From Zhihengliuella halotolerans (GTDB taxonomy: Bacteria > Actinomycetota > Actinomycetes > Actinomycetales > Micrococcaceae), in contig NZ_SHLA01000001.1 in NCBI RefSeq assembly GCF_004217565.1, positions 2,170,001 through 2,234,000 on the forward strand: DNA of 64,000 bases. Reading direction: 5' to 3'. A program made the translations under genes and the position numbers. The notes under the pieces were generated by a model. It saw only the letters and a list, made by a program, of their open reading frames with translations. It had not been told where the DNA came from and did not search any database. Shown here piece by piece: positions 25,179-34,928 of the stretch (its first letter is position 1; each line of letters begins with the position of its first letter).

Positions 25179-27386
25179 ATGCCCACCACGACGGCGCGCC
25201 ACCCCGCCCACCCGCGCTCGCCGCGCTCGCCCCGCCCGGTGGTCATCGCCGTCGACGGCCGTTCCGGCGCCGGCAAGAGCACGCTCGCGCTCGAGCTCGT
25301 CACGCGCCTGCGCCGGCACCGCCCCGTCACGCTCTTCCACCTCGAGGACCTCTACCCCGGGTGGGACGGGCTCGACGACGGCGTCGAGGCCTACGCGTCC
25401 GAGGTCCTGCCCGCGCTGGCCGCCGGCCGCGACGCCGTGTGGCGCGCGTGGGACTGGGAGACCGGGTCCACGGGCCCCGAGCGCGTCAGCCGGGCCGCGG
25501 AGATCATCGTCGTCGAGGGCGTCGGGGTGGGTGCGCGGAACGCGCGGGGGCTGCTCGACGCGCTGATCTGGGTCGACGAGGACGACGACGTCCGCCGCGA
25601 CCGCGCGCTCGCCCGCGACGGCGCCACCTACGAGCCATACTGGGACGCCTGGGCCGCGCAGGAGTCCCGCTGGCTCGCGACCGAGGCCGCGGCGGGGCAG
25701 GCTCCCGCCGAGGCGGCCGACGTCGTCGTCTCCCGGAGCGGGGACGGCCGCGCGGTCGACGACGCGCTCGCCGCCCTGCTGCACCTGCCGCAGCTTCACG
25801 ACGCCCTCGCCGCCGAGGCTGCGGAGCGCTCGGCGCACCCGGTGGCCGTGGAGGAGATCCACCTCGGTGCCGGGGCGCTGGACGACGGCGGCCTCGAGCC
25901 CGACCTGCGCGTCCCCGCCGGGGCGGTGGTCGCCGCCGAAGTCTTCGGGCGGCTCTACCCGGGGGTGAGCCCCGAGAACGGTCCGGACGACGACCTGGCG
26001 GAGCACGCGATCCTGCTCGAGGCGTCGAACCCGGGGGCCGAGGACCCGAGCGGGCGGAACCGGTACAGCATCCTCGCCGACGCGTCGGGCGCGGAGCACC
26101 GGCAGCTCGCCGAGCACCGGCTGACGGACGCCGGAGCGCTGACGACCGTGACCACCGGGCGCGCGACGGCCCGGGTGCCCGGCCCGTTCTTCGCGTGGCT
26201 GGACCGCGCCTGGGAAACCACCGCGCCCGCGCTCACCGGCGACGGGGCCGCGTCCCTGGTCGCGAGCGGCTGCGACTTCCGGACCGGCTGGCTCGGCTGG
26301 CTCGGCTACGAGCTCAAGCGCGAATCGGGCGGCTCGACCCTGCCCTCGACCACCCCAGACGCCGCGCTCTTCCGCGCGGACCGCGCGGTCGTCGTCGACC
26401 ACCACGAGCGCCGCGCCTGGGTCATCACGACCGCCCGCGGCGACGACGCGGACGCCGCGTGGAGCGAGCGGGCGCGCGAGGCGCTGCGGGTGAGCGCCGG
26501 CGTCGTGCCGCTGACGCCCACACTGGAGACCACGCCGGTCTTCGCGTGCCGCGACAGCCGCGAGCAGTACCTGTCGAAGGTGCGGGCGGCGCAGGCGCAG
26601 ATCACCGAGGGCAACAGCTACGAGGTCTGCGTGACGACTGCGCTGACCACGCGCCTGCCGGCGTGGGACCCGTGGGCGGCCTACCTGCGCATGCGCGTGC
26701 AGAGCCCGGCACCGTTCGCAGTGTTCGCCCGCTTCGGGGCGGTCGCGATCGCGGGCACCTCACCCGAGCGGTTCCTGCGCATGGGCGCGGACGGCTGGAT
26801 GCGCGCCGAGCCGATCAAGGGAACGCGCCGCCGCGCCGCCGACCCGACCGAGGACGCCGGGCTGAAGCAGAACCTCGCGATGAGCGCGAAGGACCGCGCC
26901 GAGAACATCATGATCGTGGACCTGCTGCGCAACGACCTCGTGAAGAACGCCGACCCGGCCACCCTGCACGTGCCGCGGCTCTGCCACATCGAGTCCTACG
27001 CGAGCGTGCACCAGATGGTCTCCACGATCGACGCGCGCCTGCGCCCGGGCGCCTCGCGCGCCGAGGCGCTCTCGGCCGCGTTCCCGCCAGGGTCGATGAC
27101 GGGGGCCCCGAAGATCTCCACGATGGCGATCCTCGACGAGCTCGAAGACCGTTCCCCGCGCGGCGTGTACTCGGGGGCGATCGGCTACTTCGCGGACGGC
27201 GGGGCCGCTGACACGTCCGTCGTCATCCGCACCCTCGTCATGCAGTACGACGACGCCGGCTGCACCCTCACGCTCGGCGTCGGCGGCGCCGTGACCGCGG
27301 ATTCGGTGCCCGAGGAGGAATGGGACGAGGTCCGGACCAAGGCGTTCGGGGTGCTCAGCGCGCTCGACGCCGAGTTCCCGGCCTGA
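25179..27386 (+). CDS. P-loop kinase-like domain fused to aminodeoxychorismate synthase component I (PabB-like)
   Basis: The protein has 735 residues. The N-terminal 200 residues look like a uridine-kinase-type P-loop NTPase: Walker A GRSGAGKST (27-35), then LFHLEDLYPGWDGL and the IIVVEGVGVGARN strand. After about residue 215 comes an anthranilate/aminodeoxychorismate synthase domain, with the chorismate-binding core near residues 460-730. It shows AGTSPERFLRM, EPIKGTRRR (PIKGT is typical of PabB rather than TrpE) and GSMTGAPKISTM. It would make 4-amino-4-deoxychorismate for folate; no glutamine amidotransferase domain is present. The phosphatase is seven bases upstream, and the lyase gene lies 1.6 kb on. 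Confidence 0.85.
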   Translation: MPTTTARHPAHPRSPRSPRPVVIAVDGRSGAGKSTLALELVTRLRRHRPVTLFHLEDLYPGWDGLDDGVEAYASEVLPALAAGRDAVWRAWDWETGSTGPERVSRAAEIIVVEGVGVGARNARGLLDALIWVDEDDDVRRDRALARDGATYEPYWDAWAAQESRWLATEAAAGQAPAEAADVVVSRSGDGRAVDDALAALLHLPQLHDALAAEAAERSAHPVAVEEIHLGAGALDDGGLEPDLRVPAGAVVAAEVFGRLYPGVSPENGPDDDLAEHAILLEASNPGAEDPSGRNRYSILADASGAEHRQLAEHRLTDAGALTTVTTGRATARVPGPFFAWLDRAWETTAPALTGDGAASLVASGCDFRTGWLGWLGYELKRESGGSTLPSTTPDAALFRADRAVVVDHHERRAWVITTARGDDADAAWSERAREALRVSAGVVPLTPTLETTPVFACRDSREQYLSKVRAAQAQITEGNSYEVCVTTALTTRLPAWDPWAAYLRMRVQSPAPFAVFARFGAVAIAGTSPERFLRMGADGWMRAEPIKGTRRRAADPTEDAGLKQNLAMSAKDRAENIMIVDLLRNDLVKNADPATLHVPRLCHIESYASVHQMVSTIDARLRPGASRAEALSAAFPPGSMTGAPKISTMAILDELEDRSPRGVYSGAIGYFADGGAADTSVVIRTLVMQYDDAGCTLTLGVGGAVTADSVPEEEWDEVRTKAFGVLSALDAEFPA

Positions 27387-27389
27387 CGA

Positions 27390-28874
27390 CTACTGCAGCG
27401 TCGCCGTGAGCCGGCACGCGTTGTCGACCCACTTGGACAGCCGCGGACGGTGCATCCACTCGACCAGCGTCAGCTCGCTCGAGTTCCTCCGGTACTCCGC
27501 CTGCACCCGGTCCAGCTCCTGCACGGCGTCCTCGCCGACCAGCATGAGGGAGACCTCGCGGTTGAGCGAGAACGAGCGCATGTCCATGTTGGAGGAACCG
27601 AAGACCGCGACGTCGTCGTCCACCGTGAAGCACTTGGTGTGCAGCACGATCGGCGACCGGTAGCGGAAGATCCGCACGCCCGCGACCAACAGCTGCGCGT
27701 AGTAGGACTGCTGCGCGTGGTGCACCAGGAACTGGTCGGTCTTCTCGGAGACGAACAGCTCGACGTGCACGCCCCGCTGGGCCGCCGTCGTGATCGCGTA
27801 GAGCAGCGAGTCGTCGGGGATGAAATACGGGCTGGTGATCGTCAGCTTCTCGAGCGCGCCGTAGATGAGCGTGTTGAACAGGCGCAGGTTGTTCTCCGAC
27901 TCGAACCCGGGGCCGCTCGGCACGATCTGGGCCGTCACGTTGCCTGCGTCGGGGGCGACGCCGCCGCTGACGACGTCGTCGAGCAGGTCGTCGTCGCCGG
28001 CCTCCTGCGACCAGTCGGTCGCGAACACGACGTCGAGGCCCGTGACCATCGGCCCCGTCACGCGCGCCATGAGGTCCACCCACTCGCGGCCGATCTTGTG
28101 GGCCGAGGGCCGCTTGTAGCCGGGTTCGATGAGATTCTGGCTCCCCGTGAACGCGACCTCGCCGTCGACGACGACCATCTTGCGGTGGTTGCGCAGGTCC
28201 GGTCGGCGCCACTGGCGTCGCCGCGGGGAGATCGGCAGCATCGCCCGCCACTCGATCCCCGCGTCGGTCATGCGCTTGAGCAGGTCCTGGTAGCCCTTCA
28301 CCCGCAGGGTCCCGAGGTGGTCGAAGAGCAGACGGACCTTCACGCCGCGGGCGACCGCCCGCTCCAGCGCGTCCAGAAACGGGCTCACGTACTCCGGGTC
28401 GTCACCGATGATGTAGAACTGCACGTGCACGTACTGGCGGGCGGAATCGACGGCTTCCGTCATCCGCTGCAACGACTCCCGGTAGTCCATGACGAACTCG
28501 AAACCATTGCCCGCATCCAGCGGGAACGCGCCGAGGCGCCGGTTGAGCGTGACCGCGGAGGCGACGGCGGGCGAGACCTGCTCCAGCGCGTCGTCGCTCT
28601 CGAGGTGCAGCGTGTAGCCGAGCACGCGCTTGTTGATCTCGAGCTGGCGCCGCACGCGCCGCTCCGAGAGCCGGAAATTCCCGAACAGCAGGAAGAGGGC
28701 CAGGCCCACCGCGGGGATGAAGAAGATCGCGAGGAGCCAGGCCATCGCCGTCGTCGGGCGCCTGTTGCCGGGCACGATCCCGAGCATGACCACGCGGATG
28801 CCCACGTCGAGGATCCACGCGAAGACGATGAGCCAGAACGGCAGCTCGCCCAGTCGCTCCAGCAGACTGACCAC
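27390..28874 (-). CDS. Cardiolipin synthase (phospholipase D superfamily)
   Basis: The 494-residue protein has two N-terminal membrane helices (LPFWLIVFAWILDVGIRVVML and TTAMAWLLAIFFIPAVGLAL) and two HKD motifs: HRKMVVVDGEVAFTGSQN and HTKCFTVDDDVAVFGSSN. This is the bacterial Cls layout, joining two phosphatidylglycerols into cardiolipin at the inner membrane. The GTG start has AGGAGG seven bases ahead. It is convergent with the PabB fusion (three bases between stops) and divergent from the lyase gene, so it interrupts the folate genes. Confidence 0.93.
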   Translation of the reverse strand: MVSLLERLGELPFWLIVFAWILDVGIRVVMLGIVPGNRRPTTAMAWLLAIFFIPAVGLALFLLFGNFRLSERRVRRQLEINKRVLGYTLHLESDDALEQVSPAVASAVTLNRRLGAFPLDAGNGFEFVMDYRESLQRMTEAVDSARQYVHVQFYIIGDDPEYVSPFLDALERAVARGVKVRLLFDHLGTLRVKGYQDLLKRMTDAGIEWRAMLPISPRRRQWRRPDLRNHRKMVVVDGEVAFTGSQNLIEPGYKRPSAHKIGREWVDLMARVTGPMVTGLDVVFATDWSQEAGDDDLLDDVVSGGVAPDAGNVTAQIVPSGPGFESENNLRLFNTLIYGALEKLTITSPYFIPDDSLLYAITTAAQRGVHVELFVSEKTDQFLVHHAQQSYYAQLLVAGVRIFRYRSPIVLHTKCFTVDDDVAVFGSSNMDMRSFSLNREVSLMLVGEDAVQELDRVQAEYRRNSSELTLVEWMHRPRLSKWVDNACRLTATLQ

Positions 28875-29010
28875 CCCGGCACCTCCTCGCGGTCCGCGCG
28901 GGCGCCGGCGACGTCGTCGTGCCGGTTCAACACCCTGTGACCTTTCCCCAGCCTAGTCGGAACCGGTGTCAGGCGGGTGACCGCGCGGGCGTTGCGAGTA
29001 ACCTAGGCCC

Positions 29011-29925
29011 ATGACTGTCTTGGTGTTCATCGATCCCGCGCATCCGGGCGGCCGCGTGGCCGATCCCGACGCCCCGCAGCTTTCCGTCCTCGATCCGGGC
29101 GTGACCCGCGGCGACGGCGTCTTCGAATCCGCCCTCTACACGGGCGGGAAGGTGCGAAAGCTGGAGATGCACCTCTCGCGCATGGCCGTGTCCGCGCAGG
29201 TCACCGACCTGATCATCCCGTCGGCCGGCGCGTGGCGCGCGGCGATCGCCACGGCGATCTCGCAGTACGACGCCGCCGCCTCCCCGGGTGCCGCGCCCGC
29301 CGAATCCGTGGTCAAGTTGATCGCGACCCGCGGCGCCGAATCCGCTGACGGCGTGCACGACTACGGCAGCGCGTGGGTCACCGTCTCCCCCGCCCCGGAG
29401 CTGGGCCGGCGCCAGCGCGAGACGGGCATCGACGTGCTGCTGCTGGACCGCGGCTACGACTCGACGGTCGCCGAGCGCGCCCCCTGGCTGCTGATGGGAG
29501 CGAAGACGCTCTCCTACGCGGTCAACATGGCTGCGATCCGCCACGCGAAGCGCAACGGCGCGGACGACGTCATCTTCACGTCGTCGGACGGCCGGGTTCT
29601 CGAGGGCCCGACGTCGACGGTGCTGCTCGCGACCCGCGAGCGGGACGAGGCGGGACGCGAGGTCAAGCGCCTCGTGACGCCGACGCTGGAGACCGGCATC
29701 CTGCCGGGCACCACGCAGGGCGCGATCTTCGCGGCCGCGAAGGCCGAGGGCTGGGAGCTGGGCTACGGGCCCGTCGAGCCGAAGCATCTGCGCGAGGCGG
29801 CGGGTGTCTGGCTGGTCTCGAGCGTGCGGCTGCTGACGCCCGTGAATTCGCTCGACGGCGAGGCGATCAACACCGACGCCGAGCTCACGGCCGAGCTCTC
29901 CGCGATGGTGGACTCGATCAACTGA
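29011..29925 (+). CDS. Aminodeoxychorismate lyase-like class IV aminotransferase fold protein
   Basis: The 304-residue protein is a PLP fold-type IV enzyme. The likely PLP Lys is in GAKTLSYAVNMAAIRHAKRNGADD, followed by EGPTSTVLLATRE, the phosphate-cup region. Branched-chain aminotransferases share the fold, but the size, the GVTRGDGVFES start and a PabB gene nearby favour 4-amino-4-deoxychorismate lyase, which releases p-aminobenzoate. The ATG has no Shine-Dalgarno; TAACCT (28999-29004) is exactly six bases upstream, so it is probably leaderless. Confidence 0.8.
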   Translation: MTVLVFIDPAHPGGRVADPDAPQLSVLDPGVTRGDGVFESALYTGGKVRKLEMHLSRMAVSAQVTDLIIPSAGAWRAAIATAISQYDAAASPGAAPAESVVKLIATRGAESADGVHDYGSAWVTVSPAPELGRRQRETGIDVLLLDRGYDSTVAERAPWLLMGAKTLSYAVNMAAIRHAKRNGADDVIFTSSDGRVLEGPTSTVLLATRERDEAGREVKRLVTPTLETGILPGTTQGAIFAAAKAEGWELGYGPVEPKHLREAAGVWLVSSVRLLTPVNSLDGEAINTDAELTAELSAMVDSIN

Positions 29926-30020
29926 CCACCAGTTGGGCGCGCCGTCTTTCGTCGCGGTCCTGCGCGGGCCGGTTCTTCCCGGAACACCTGAATCCGCGCC
30001 GGAAAACCTCCTTCCAACCC

Positions 30021-30055
30021 TTCACTTCTTCGAAGAACTCTTCTAGAATAGGAGT
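30021..30055 (+). promoter_or_regulatory. Leaderless promoter with nested palindromes before the HNH gene
   Basis: TTCACT (30021-30026), 17 bases, TAGAAT (30044-30049), six bases, then ATG. The AGGAG before the start is only one base from it, too close to act as a ribosome-binding site. Palindromes overlap the promoter: TTCTTCGAAGAA (30026-30037), GAAGA-AC-TCTTC and TTCTAGAA (30041-30048). A dimeric regulator might use them. Confidence 0.65.
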
Positions 30056-31917
30056 ATGACTCCAGCACTGGCATTCGACTCCGGCGCACCCGCCGACGAT
30101 GCCCTGCTCGAGCGCTTGCAAAGTCTGGACGCCGAAGTCACCGGGCTCTGCGAACAACTCGCCGGTGCCGGCGATGCCGGGCTCGTGCGGGCCGCCGCGC
30201 TGATCGAGTCCGTGGGCCGGAAGATCGACGCGGCCCGGGTTCGCTCGGCCGGGGAGCTCGCCCTGCGTTCCGACAAGTCCCTCGGAGCCGACCGCCTCTC
30301 CGCCAGGCTGGGGTGCCGGAACGAGGTCGAGCTGCTGCAACGTGTCACCCGGCGCTCCCACGGTCAGCTCAAGCGGCGGATCGGGCTCGATGAGAACACC
30401 CGGCCCGCGATCGGCATCACGGGAGCCCGGATCGCCCCGCGGTTCCCCCGCATCGCCGGGGCACTGCACCGTGGCCAGATCGACCCAGAGACCGCTGACC
30501 TGGTCGCAGGCATGCTCGCCAAGGTCGCCCACCGGGCCGACCCGGCGCAACTCGTCGCGGCTGAGGCCGAACTCGTCGACGCCGCCACCGGTGCCCTCGC
30601 CTCCCGCCTCATCGCCGAGAACAACGCCGCGGGCACCGACCCAGAGCCCGCAGTAGACCCCGACAGTGCTGATCCCGCCGATGGTTCCGCCTCGGACGAA
30701 GCCGCGCAAGACGGCGAGCCGGATCCGATGCTGGCGCTGGTCTTCCCGGAGATGCGCAAGCTCGCAGCCCATTGGGAGGCGATGCTCGATCAGGACGGGC
30801 CGGTCCCGGCTGAGGACGAGGCCCAGCGTCGGCGGATGCTCACGATCGGGACAGCCAAGGACGGCCTCGTGTCGGTCCACGCCCTGCTGTTGCCCGAAAC
30901 CGCCGCGCAGCTGCAAGTGCTCCTCGACGCTTACTTGAACCCCGCCACCCGCGCCAACTCCACCGGCGGCACGCCGACCGACGGCGCGGATGCGGGTGTG
31001 CCCGATTTCCTGCCCGCGGGCACGGATGCTTCCGCGGTGGAGGGAATCGGCCCCGACCAGCCGATGCTGGACGATCGGACCGCAGCGCAGAAGCGTCACG
31101 ACGTGTTGACGTCCCTGCTCCAGGCAGCGGCCCGCAGCGCCGAGACCCCGAACCTCGGCGGCGACGCCGCGACCCTGCTGGTGCACGTGAACGCTCAGGA
31201 TCTGGCGGACCCGGACGGGTACGCGCAGATCGAGGGCATCGACGCGCCGGTTTCGGCGCGACTCGCGCACCGAATTGCGTGCACCGGCGCGGTGCAGAAA
31301 GTCGTCTTCGACCGGGCCGGACGTATCGTCGGGTTGGGGTCCAAGGAACGAGTCTTCACGGCTCATCAGCGGCGGGCGATCACCGCCCGGGACGGCGGAT
31401 GCGTCATCCCCGGCTGCATGATTCCCGCGTCGTGGTGCGAGATCCACCATGTGACGCCCTGGGCGCAGGGTGGCCCGACGCATACTGACAACGGGGCCCT
31501 GGTGTGCTTTTTCCATCACCGGTCGATCGAGGACTCCGGGTGGCAGATCCAGATGCGTTCCGGGGTCGTCTACGTGAAAGCGCCGGAGTGGATCGACCCG
31601 GAAGAGGTGTTCCGGCCCGCCCAGACCTCCCAGACTCGACGGCTCGCCGCCAGACTATTCAACGACACGGCCCTGGCCGCGCCCACCGGAAACGCGAGCA
31701 GTGACGGCAGTCTCGGTGGCGAGAAGAGATGCGACCGCGGTGGTGCGGGAGACCGCGGTGGCGGGCAAGGAGACCGCAGCGGTGGCACTCGCGGCGGCGG
31801 CGCGATTCCCATGGTGGTCGCGCGAGGCCGCGGCGAAAGTCGCATTCGTCTCAGCCGCGCCAAGAGCGGCAGGACGCCCGCCCGATCGCGCCGCACCACG
31901 TCCTCCAACCGGCCTGA
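30056..31917 (+). CDS. DUF222/HNH endonuclease (13E12 repeat family), 3' end uncertain
   Basis: The protein has an N-terminal DUF222 domain (about residues 15-380) and a C-terminal HNH nuclease module: CVIPGCMIPASWCEIHHVTPWAQGGPTHTDNGALVCFFHHRSIED, with its two Cys pairs and HH..N..H residues. These proteins are multicopy in actinobacterial genomes; their role is unknown. The HNH domain ends near 31560, then a Gly/Arg-rich tail follows. The frame then has no stop until 33109, running antisense through the ECF gene. The end given here is the first TGA in the +2-shifted frame, so a frameshift or lost stop is suspected. Confidence 0.75.
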
Positions 31918-31926
31918 CAGAACTCC

Positions 31927-34254
31927 TCAGTTGGTCCAGACGACGTTCCACGTGCCCGCCGCGACCGCCGCGACGACGGCGGCCGCGCCGACCAGGGCGC
32001 CGGCCACCACGATGACCGCGTCCCGACGCCTGAACGTGGACTCGCGGGCCCAGGTGCGCTCGTCGCCGCCGAACCCCTTGGCCTCCATGCTGACCGCGAG
32101 CCGCGAGGCCCGCCGCAACGCCTGCACGATCAGGGCGAAGGCCTGGCCCGCATTGGCCTTGGTGCGCTGCCACGCGCTGCCGTGCGAGCCGACGCCGCGC
32201 GCGCGGCGCGCCATCGACAGCACCTGCCACTCCTCGGCCAGCAACCCGACGAGCCGCATCGCCGCCAACGCGCCGAGCACGAACCGGTGCGGCAGCCGCA
32301 GCTTCTGCGAGAGCGCGTTCGCCAGATCCGTCGGATTCGTGCTGGCAATCATCACCACCGCCGGCAGCGCCACGGCGAAAATGCGCACACCCGTCGCGAG
32401 CCCCGCCTCAAGCGACCCCGTCGAGATCGTCACGGGGCCGAACTCGACGAGCATCCGCCCGGAAGTCTCCCCCACCAGCGTGGTCCCCCACGCCGCGAAC
32501 AGACCCGCCACCAGAAGCGGCCAGGCACGAAGAAGGAAATCCCGGATCCGCACCCCGGAGAGCGGCAGCAGCATGAGTGTCGCGGCGACGACGACGGCCG
32601 CGCTGACGAAGTCCATCGACACGATCAGCACGAGCGTCACGCACCCGATCGCGGCCAGCTTCGACAACGGATTCGCCCGCCCGAGGAAGCTCCGCGCCGC
32701 CCGCTGGCTCGGTTCCAGCGAGAGCCGCGGCTGCTGCGGACCCTCTGGCACGACGACGTCGCCCAGATCCCGCACGTCGATCTGCTCGGCGCCGATCGCC
32801 TGCGCGAAATGCTCGTCGTGCGTGACCGCGACGATCGACGTCCCGGCCTCCCGCTCCGCGCGCAACAGCAGGGCCAGCTCGCGCCACGTGTTCGCGTCCT
32901 GCCCGAACGTCGGTTCGTCGAGAATCAGCACGCGCGGCCGGGTCGCCAGGACGGCCGCCACGGAGAGACGCCGCTTCTCCCCGCCCGAGAGCGTGAACGG
33001 GTTGGCCTCGGCGAGCTCCGTCAACCCGAGGCGGTCGAGCAGCTCGTCGGTGCGGGCCGCGATCTCGGCCTCGTCCATGAGCGGCCGCCCGTCCTCACCG
33101 CGGGCGTGACGCTGACCGTACTCCAGTTCCTCGCGCACGCTCGGGGCCACGAACTGATGCTCCGGTTCCTGGAACACGGAGCCGATGCGGCTGACCAGGT
33201 CCGCCGCGCGCCACGCGTACGGCCGCGCGAGCGGTCCGGAGCCGCCGTCGTAGGTGAGCTCACCGCCGAACTCCGGCAGCAGGCCGCCGAGCGTCAGCGC
33301 GAGCGTCGACTTGCCAGCGCCGTTGGGCCCCGTCACGCAGACCGCGCGGCCGGCCGTCAGTTCGAGGTCGACGCCCGTGAGGTTCGGGGCGTCGTTTTTG
33401 CCGCGGCCGACGGCGAGGCCGCGGGCGGAGAGCGCCGTCGTCGTGCCCGTCGCCGGGGACACTGGCGGGAGCACGGGCACGTGGCCCGGGACCCAGACGC
33501 CCGCGGCGATGAGCCGCTCGCGCACGGGGCCGGGCGCGAAGAGCTCGTCGGGCGTACCGGCCGCGACGATGCCTCCGCCGGGTTCGAGGACGAGGACGCG
33601 GTCGACGTGCGGGGCCCACGCGGAGAGCCGGTGCTCGACGATCACGGCCGTCGCGCCGGTCTCGTCGAGCACGCGCACGACGGCGTCGCGCACCTCGAGC
33701 ACGCCGTCCGGGTCGAGGTTGGCGGTGGGTTCGTCGAGCAGCAGCAGCTTCGGGGCCATCGCGAGCAGGCCCGCGAGCGCGAGCCGCTGCTTCTGGCCTC
33801 CGGAGAGCGCCGAGGTCGACGCCTGCAGGTCCACATCGAGTCCGACCGCCGCGAGGGCCGCGTCGACCCGGGGGCCGATCTGCTCGCGCGGGACCGCGTG
33901 GTTCTCGCAGCCGAAGGCGACGTCGTCTCCCACCGTCGACTGGACGACCTGCGTCTCCGGATCCTGCTGCATGAGGCCGGTGGCACCCGTCAGCTCGTGC
34001 GCGGGCACCCCGTCGATACTCAGGCTGCCGGCGGCCTCGGACTCATCGTCCTCGTGCACGACCCCCGCGAGGGCGTGCAGCAGCGTCGACTTGCCGGCCC
34101 CGGACGGGCCGACCAGCAGGACGCGCTCGCCCGGGGACACGCGCAGGTCCAGGCCGGACACGGCCGGCGTCGTGCGGTCCGCATGGCGCCAGCCCCACCC
34201 CGAGGCGACGACTTCGGCCCCGGCGACCCGGGTGCTGGGATCGACGGTTGTCAC
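31927..34254 (-). CDS. ECF transporter fused ATPase-ATPase-EcfT protein (YkoD/YkoC-like)
   Basis: The 775-residue protein has two ABC ATPase domains and a membrane coupling domain. Domain 1 has GPSGAGKST (49-57) and LSGGQKQRLALAG; domain 2 (about 275-500) has GPNGAGKST and LSGGEKRRLSVAA. Residues about 525-775 are EcfT, with five or six membrane helices and the LARRGVG-like coupling segment MARRARGVGSHGSAW. Start GTG lies one base after the YkoE stop. With YkoE and the TPP riboswitch it should import thiamine or its hydroxymethylpyrimidine moiety, using ATP. The fusion of A, A and T subunits into one chain is notable. Confidence 0.9.
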   Translation of the reverse strand: MTTVDPSTRVAGAEVVASGWGWRHADRTTPAVSGLDLRVSPGERVLLVGPSGAGKSTLLHALAGVVHEDDESEAAGSLSIDGVPAHELTGATGLMQQDPETQVVQSTVGDDVAFGCENHAVPREQIGPRVDAALAAVGLDVDLQASTSALSGGQKQRLALAGLLAMAPKLLLLDEPTANLDPDGVLEVRDAVVRVLDETGATAVIVEHRLSAWAPHVDRVLVLEPGGGIVAAGTPDELFAPGPVRERLIAAGVWVPGHVPVLPPVSPATGTTTALSARGLAVGRGKNDAPNLTGVDLELTAGRAVCVTGPNGAGKSTLALTLGGLLPEFGGELTYDGGSGPLARPYAWRAADLVSRIGSVFQEPEHQFVAPSVREELEYGQRHARGEDGRPLMDEAEIAARTDELLDRLGLTELAEANPFTLSGGEKRRLSVAAVLATRPRVLILDEPTFGQDANTWRELALLLRAEREAGTSIVAVTHDEHFAQAIGAEQIDVRDLGDVVVPEGPQQPRLSLEPSQRAARSFLGRANPLSKLAAIGCVTLVLIVSMDFVSAAVVVAATLMLLPLSGVRIRDFLLRAWPLLVAGLFAAWGTTLVGETSGRMLVEFGPVTISTGSLEAGLATGVRIFAVALPAVVMIASTNPTDLANALSQKLRLPHRFVLGALAAMRLVGLLAEEWQVLSMARRARGVGSHGSAWQRTKANAGQAFALIVQALRRASRLAVSMEAKGFGGDERTWARESTFRRRDAVIVVAGALVGAAAVVAAVAAGTWNVVWTN

Positions 34255-34255
34255 C

Positions 34256-34867
34256 TCAGCCCCGAACCGGTTCCTGCGCGGCCTTGCGCGAAGCGAGCGA
34301 GGACAGGGCGCCGGTGCGTGCCAGGGCGCGGGTCACAGCCCACGAGAGGAAGCCGGCGATAACCAGGCCCGAGACGACGGCGAAGCCCATGTAGGCGAAC
34401 TTCATGGGCAGCGTGTAGGCCGGGTACCAGTTGACGATGAACAGGGCGTTGACGGCCGCGAACAACGCTGCGCCGAATCCGCCGAGCAGGGCGGCGGGCA
34501 GCCCGAAGCGGCGGTAGCGGAAGGCCGCGAAAGCGGCCTCAGCGCCGAGCCCCTGGACGAGTCCCGAGAGCAGCACCGTCATGCCCCAGTGCGAACCCAT
34601 CAGCATTTCGACGACCGCGGCGACGATCTCGCAGTAGAGCGCGGCACCGGGCTTGCGGATGATCAGGGCGCCGAGCACGGCCGGGAACAGCCACATGCCC
34701 AGCACGAGCCCGGACGCCGGCGGGAAGCCGGCCCACAGGAACTGGATGCCTACATAGGAGAAGTTCCAGGCCCAGAAGATGACGCCGGAGACAACCGCGA
34801 TGACGGAAGCGATGACGATGTCGGCGACGCTCCAGCCGGTCCGGCTGGGCTTCGTGATTGTTTTCAT
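34256..34867 (-). CDS. YkoE-like ECF transporter substrate-binding (S) component
   Basis: The 203-residue membrane protein has about six helices and the YkoE pattern (VADIVIASVIAVVSGVIFWAWN, then GMWLFPAVLGALIIRKPGAAL, then GLVQGLGAEAAFAAFRYRRFG). YkoE captures hydroxymethylpyrimidine/thiamine. AAGGAGG lies eight bases before the ATG. It is the first gene after the TPP riboswitch and is followed after one base by the fused A-A-T gene, so the pair forms a complete vitamin importer. Confidence 0.9.
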   Translation of the reverse strand: MKTITKPSRTGWSVADIVIASVIAVVSGVIFWAWNFSYVGIQFLWAGFPPASGLVLGMWLFPAVLGALIIRKPGAALYCEIVAAVVEMLMGSHWGMTVLLSGLVQGLGAEAAFAAFRYRRFGLPAALLGGFGAALFAAVNALFIVNWYPAYTLPMKFAYMGFAVVSGLVIAGFLSWAVTRALARTGALSSLASRKAAQEPVRG

Positions 34868-34928
34868 GATGGTCCTCCTTGGACTACAAGGAGGGGAAGA
34901 CGCGTTGGACGCGTCCCAAGAGAACTCG

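Noticed and set aside
30026-30049. SOS (LexA) box upstream of the HNH gene
   Set aside because: The actinobacterial box has the form TCGAAC-N4-GTTCGA. The palindromes here have a different centre and arms.
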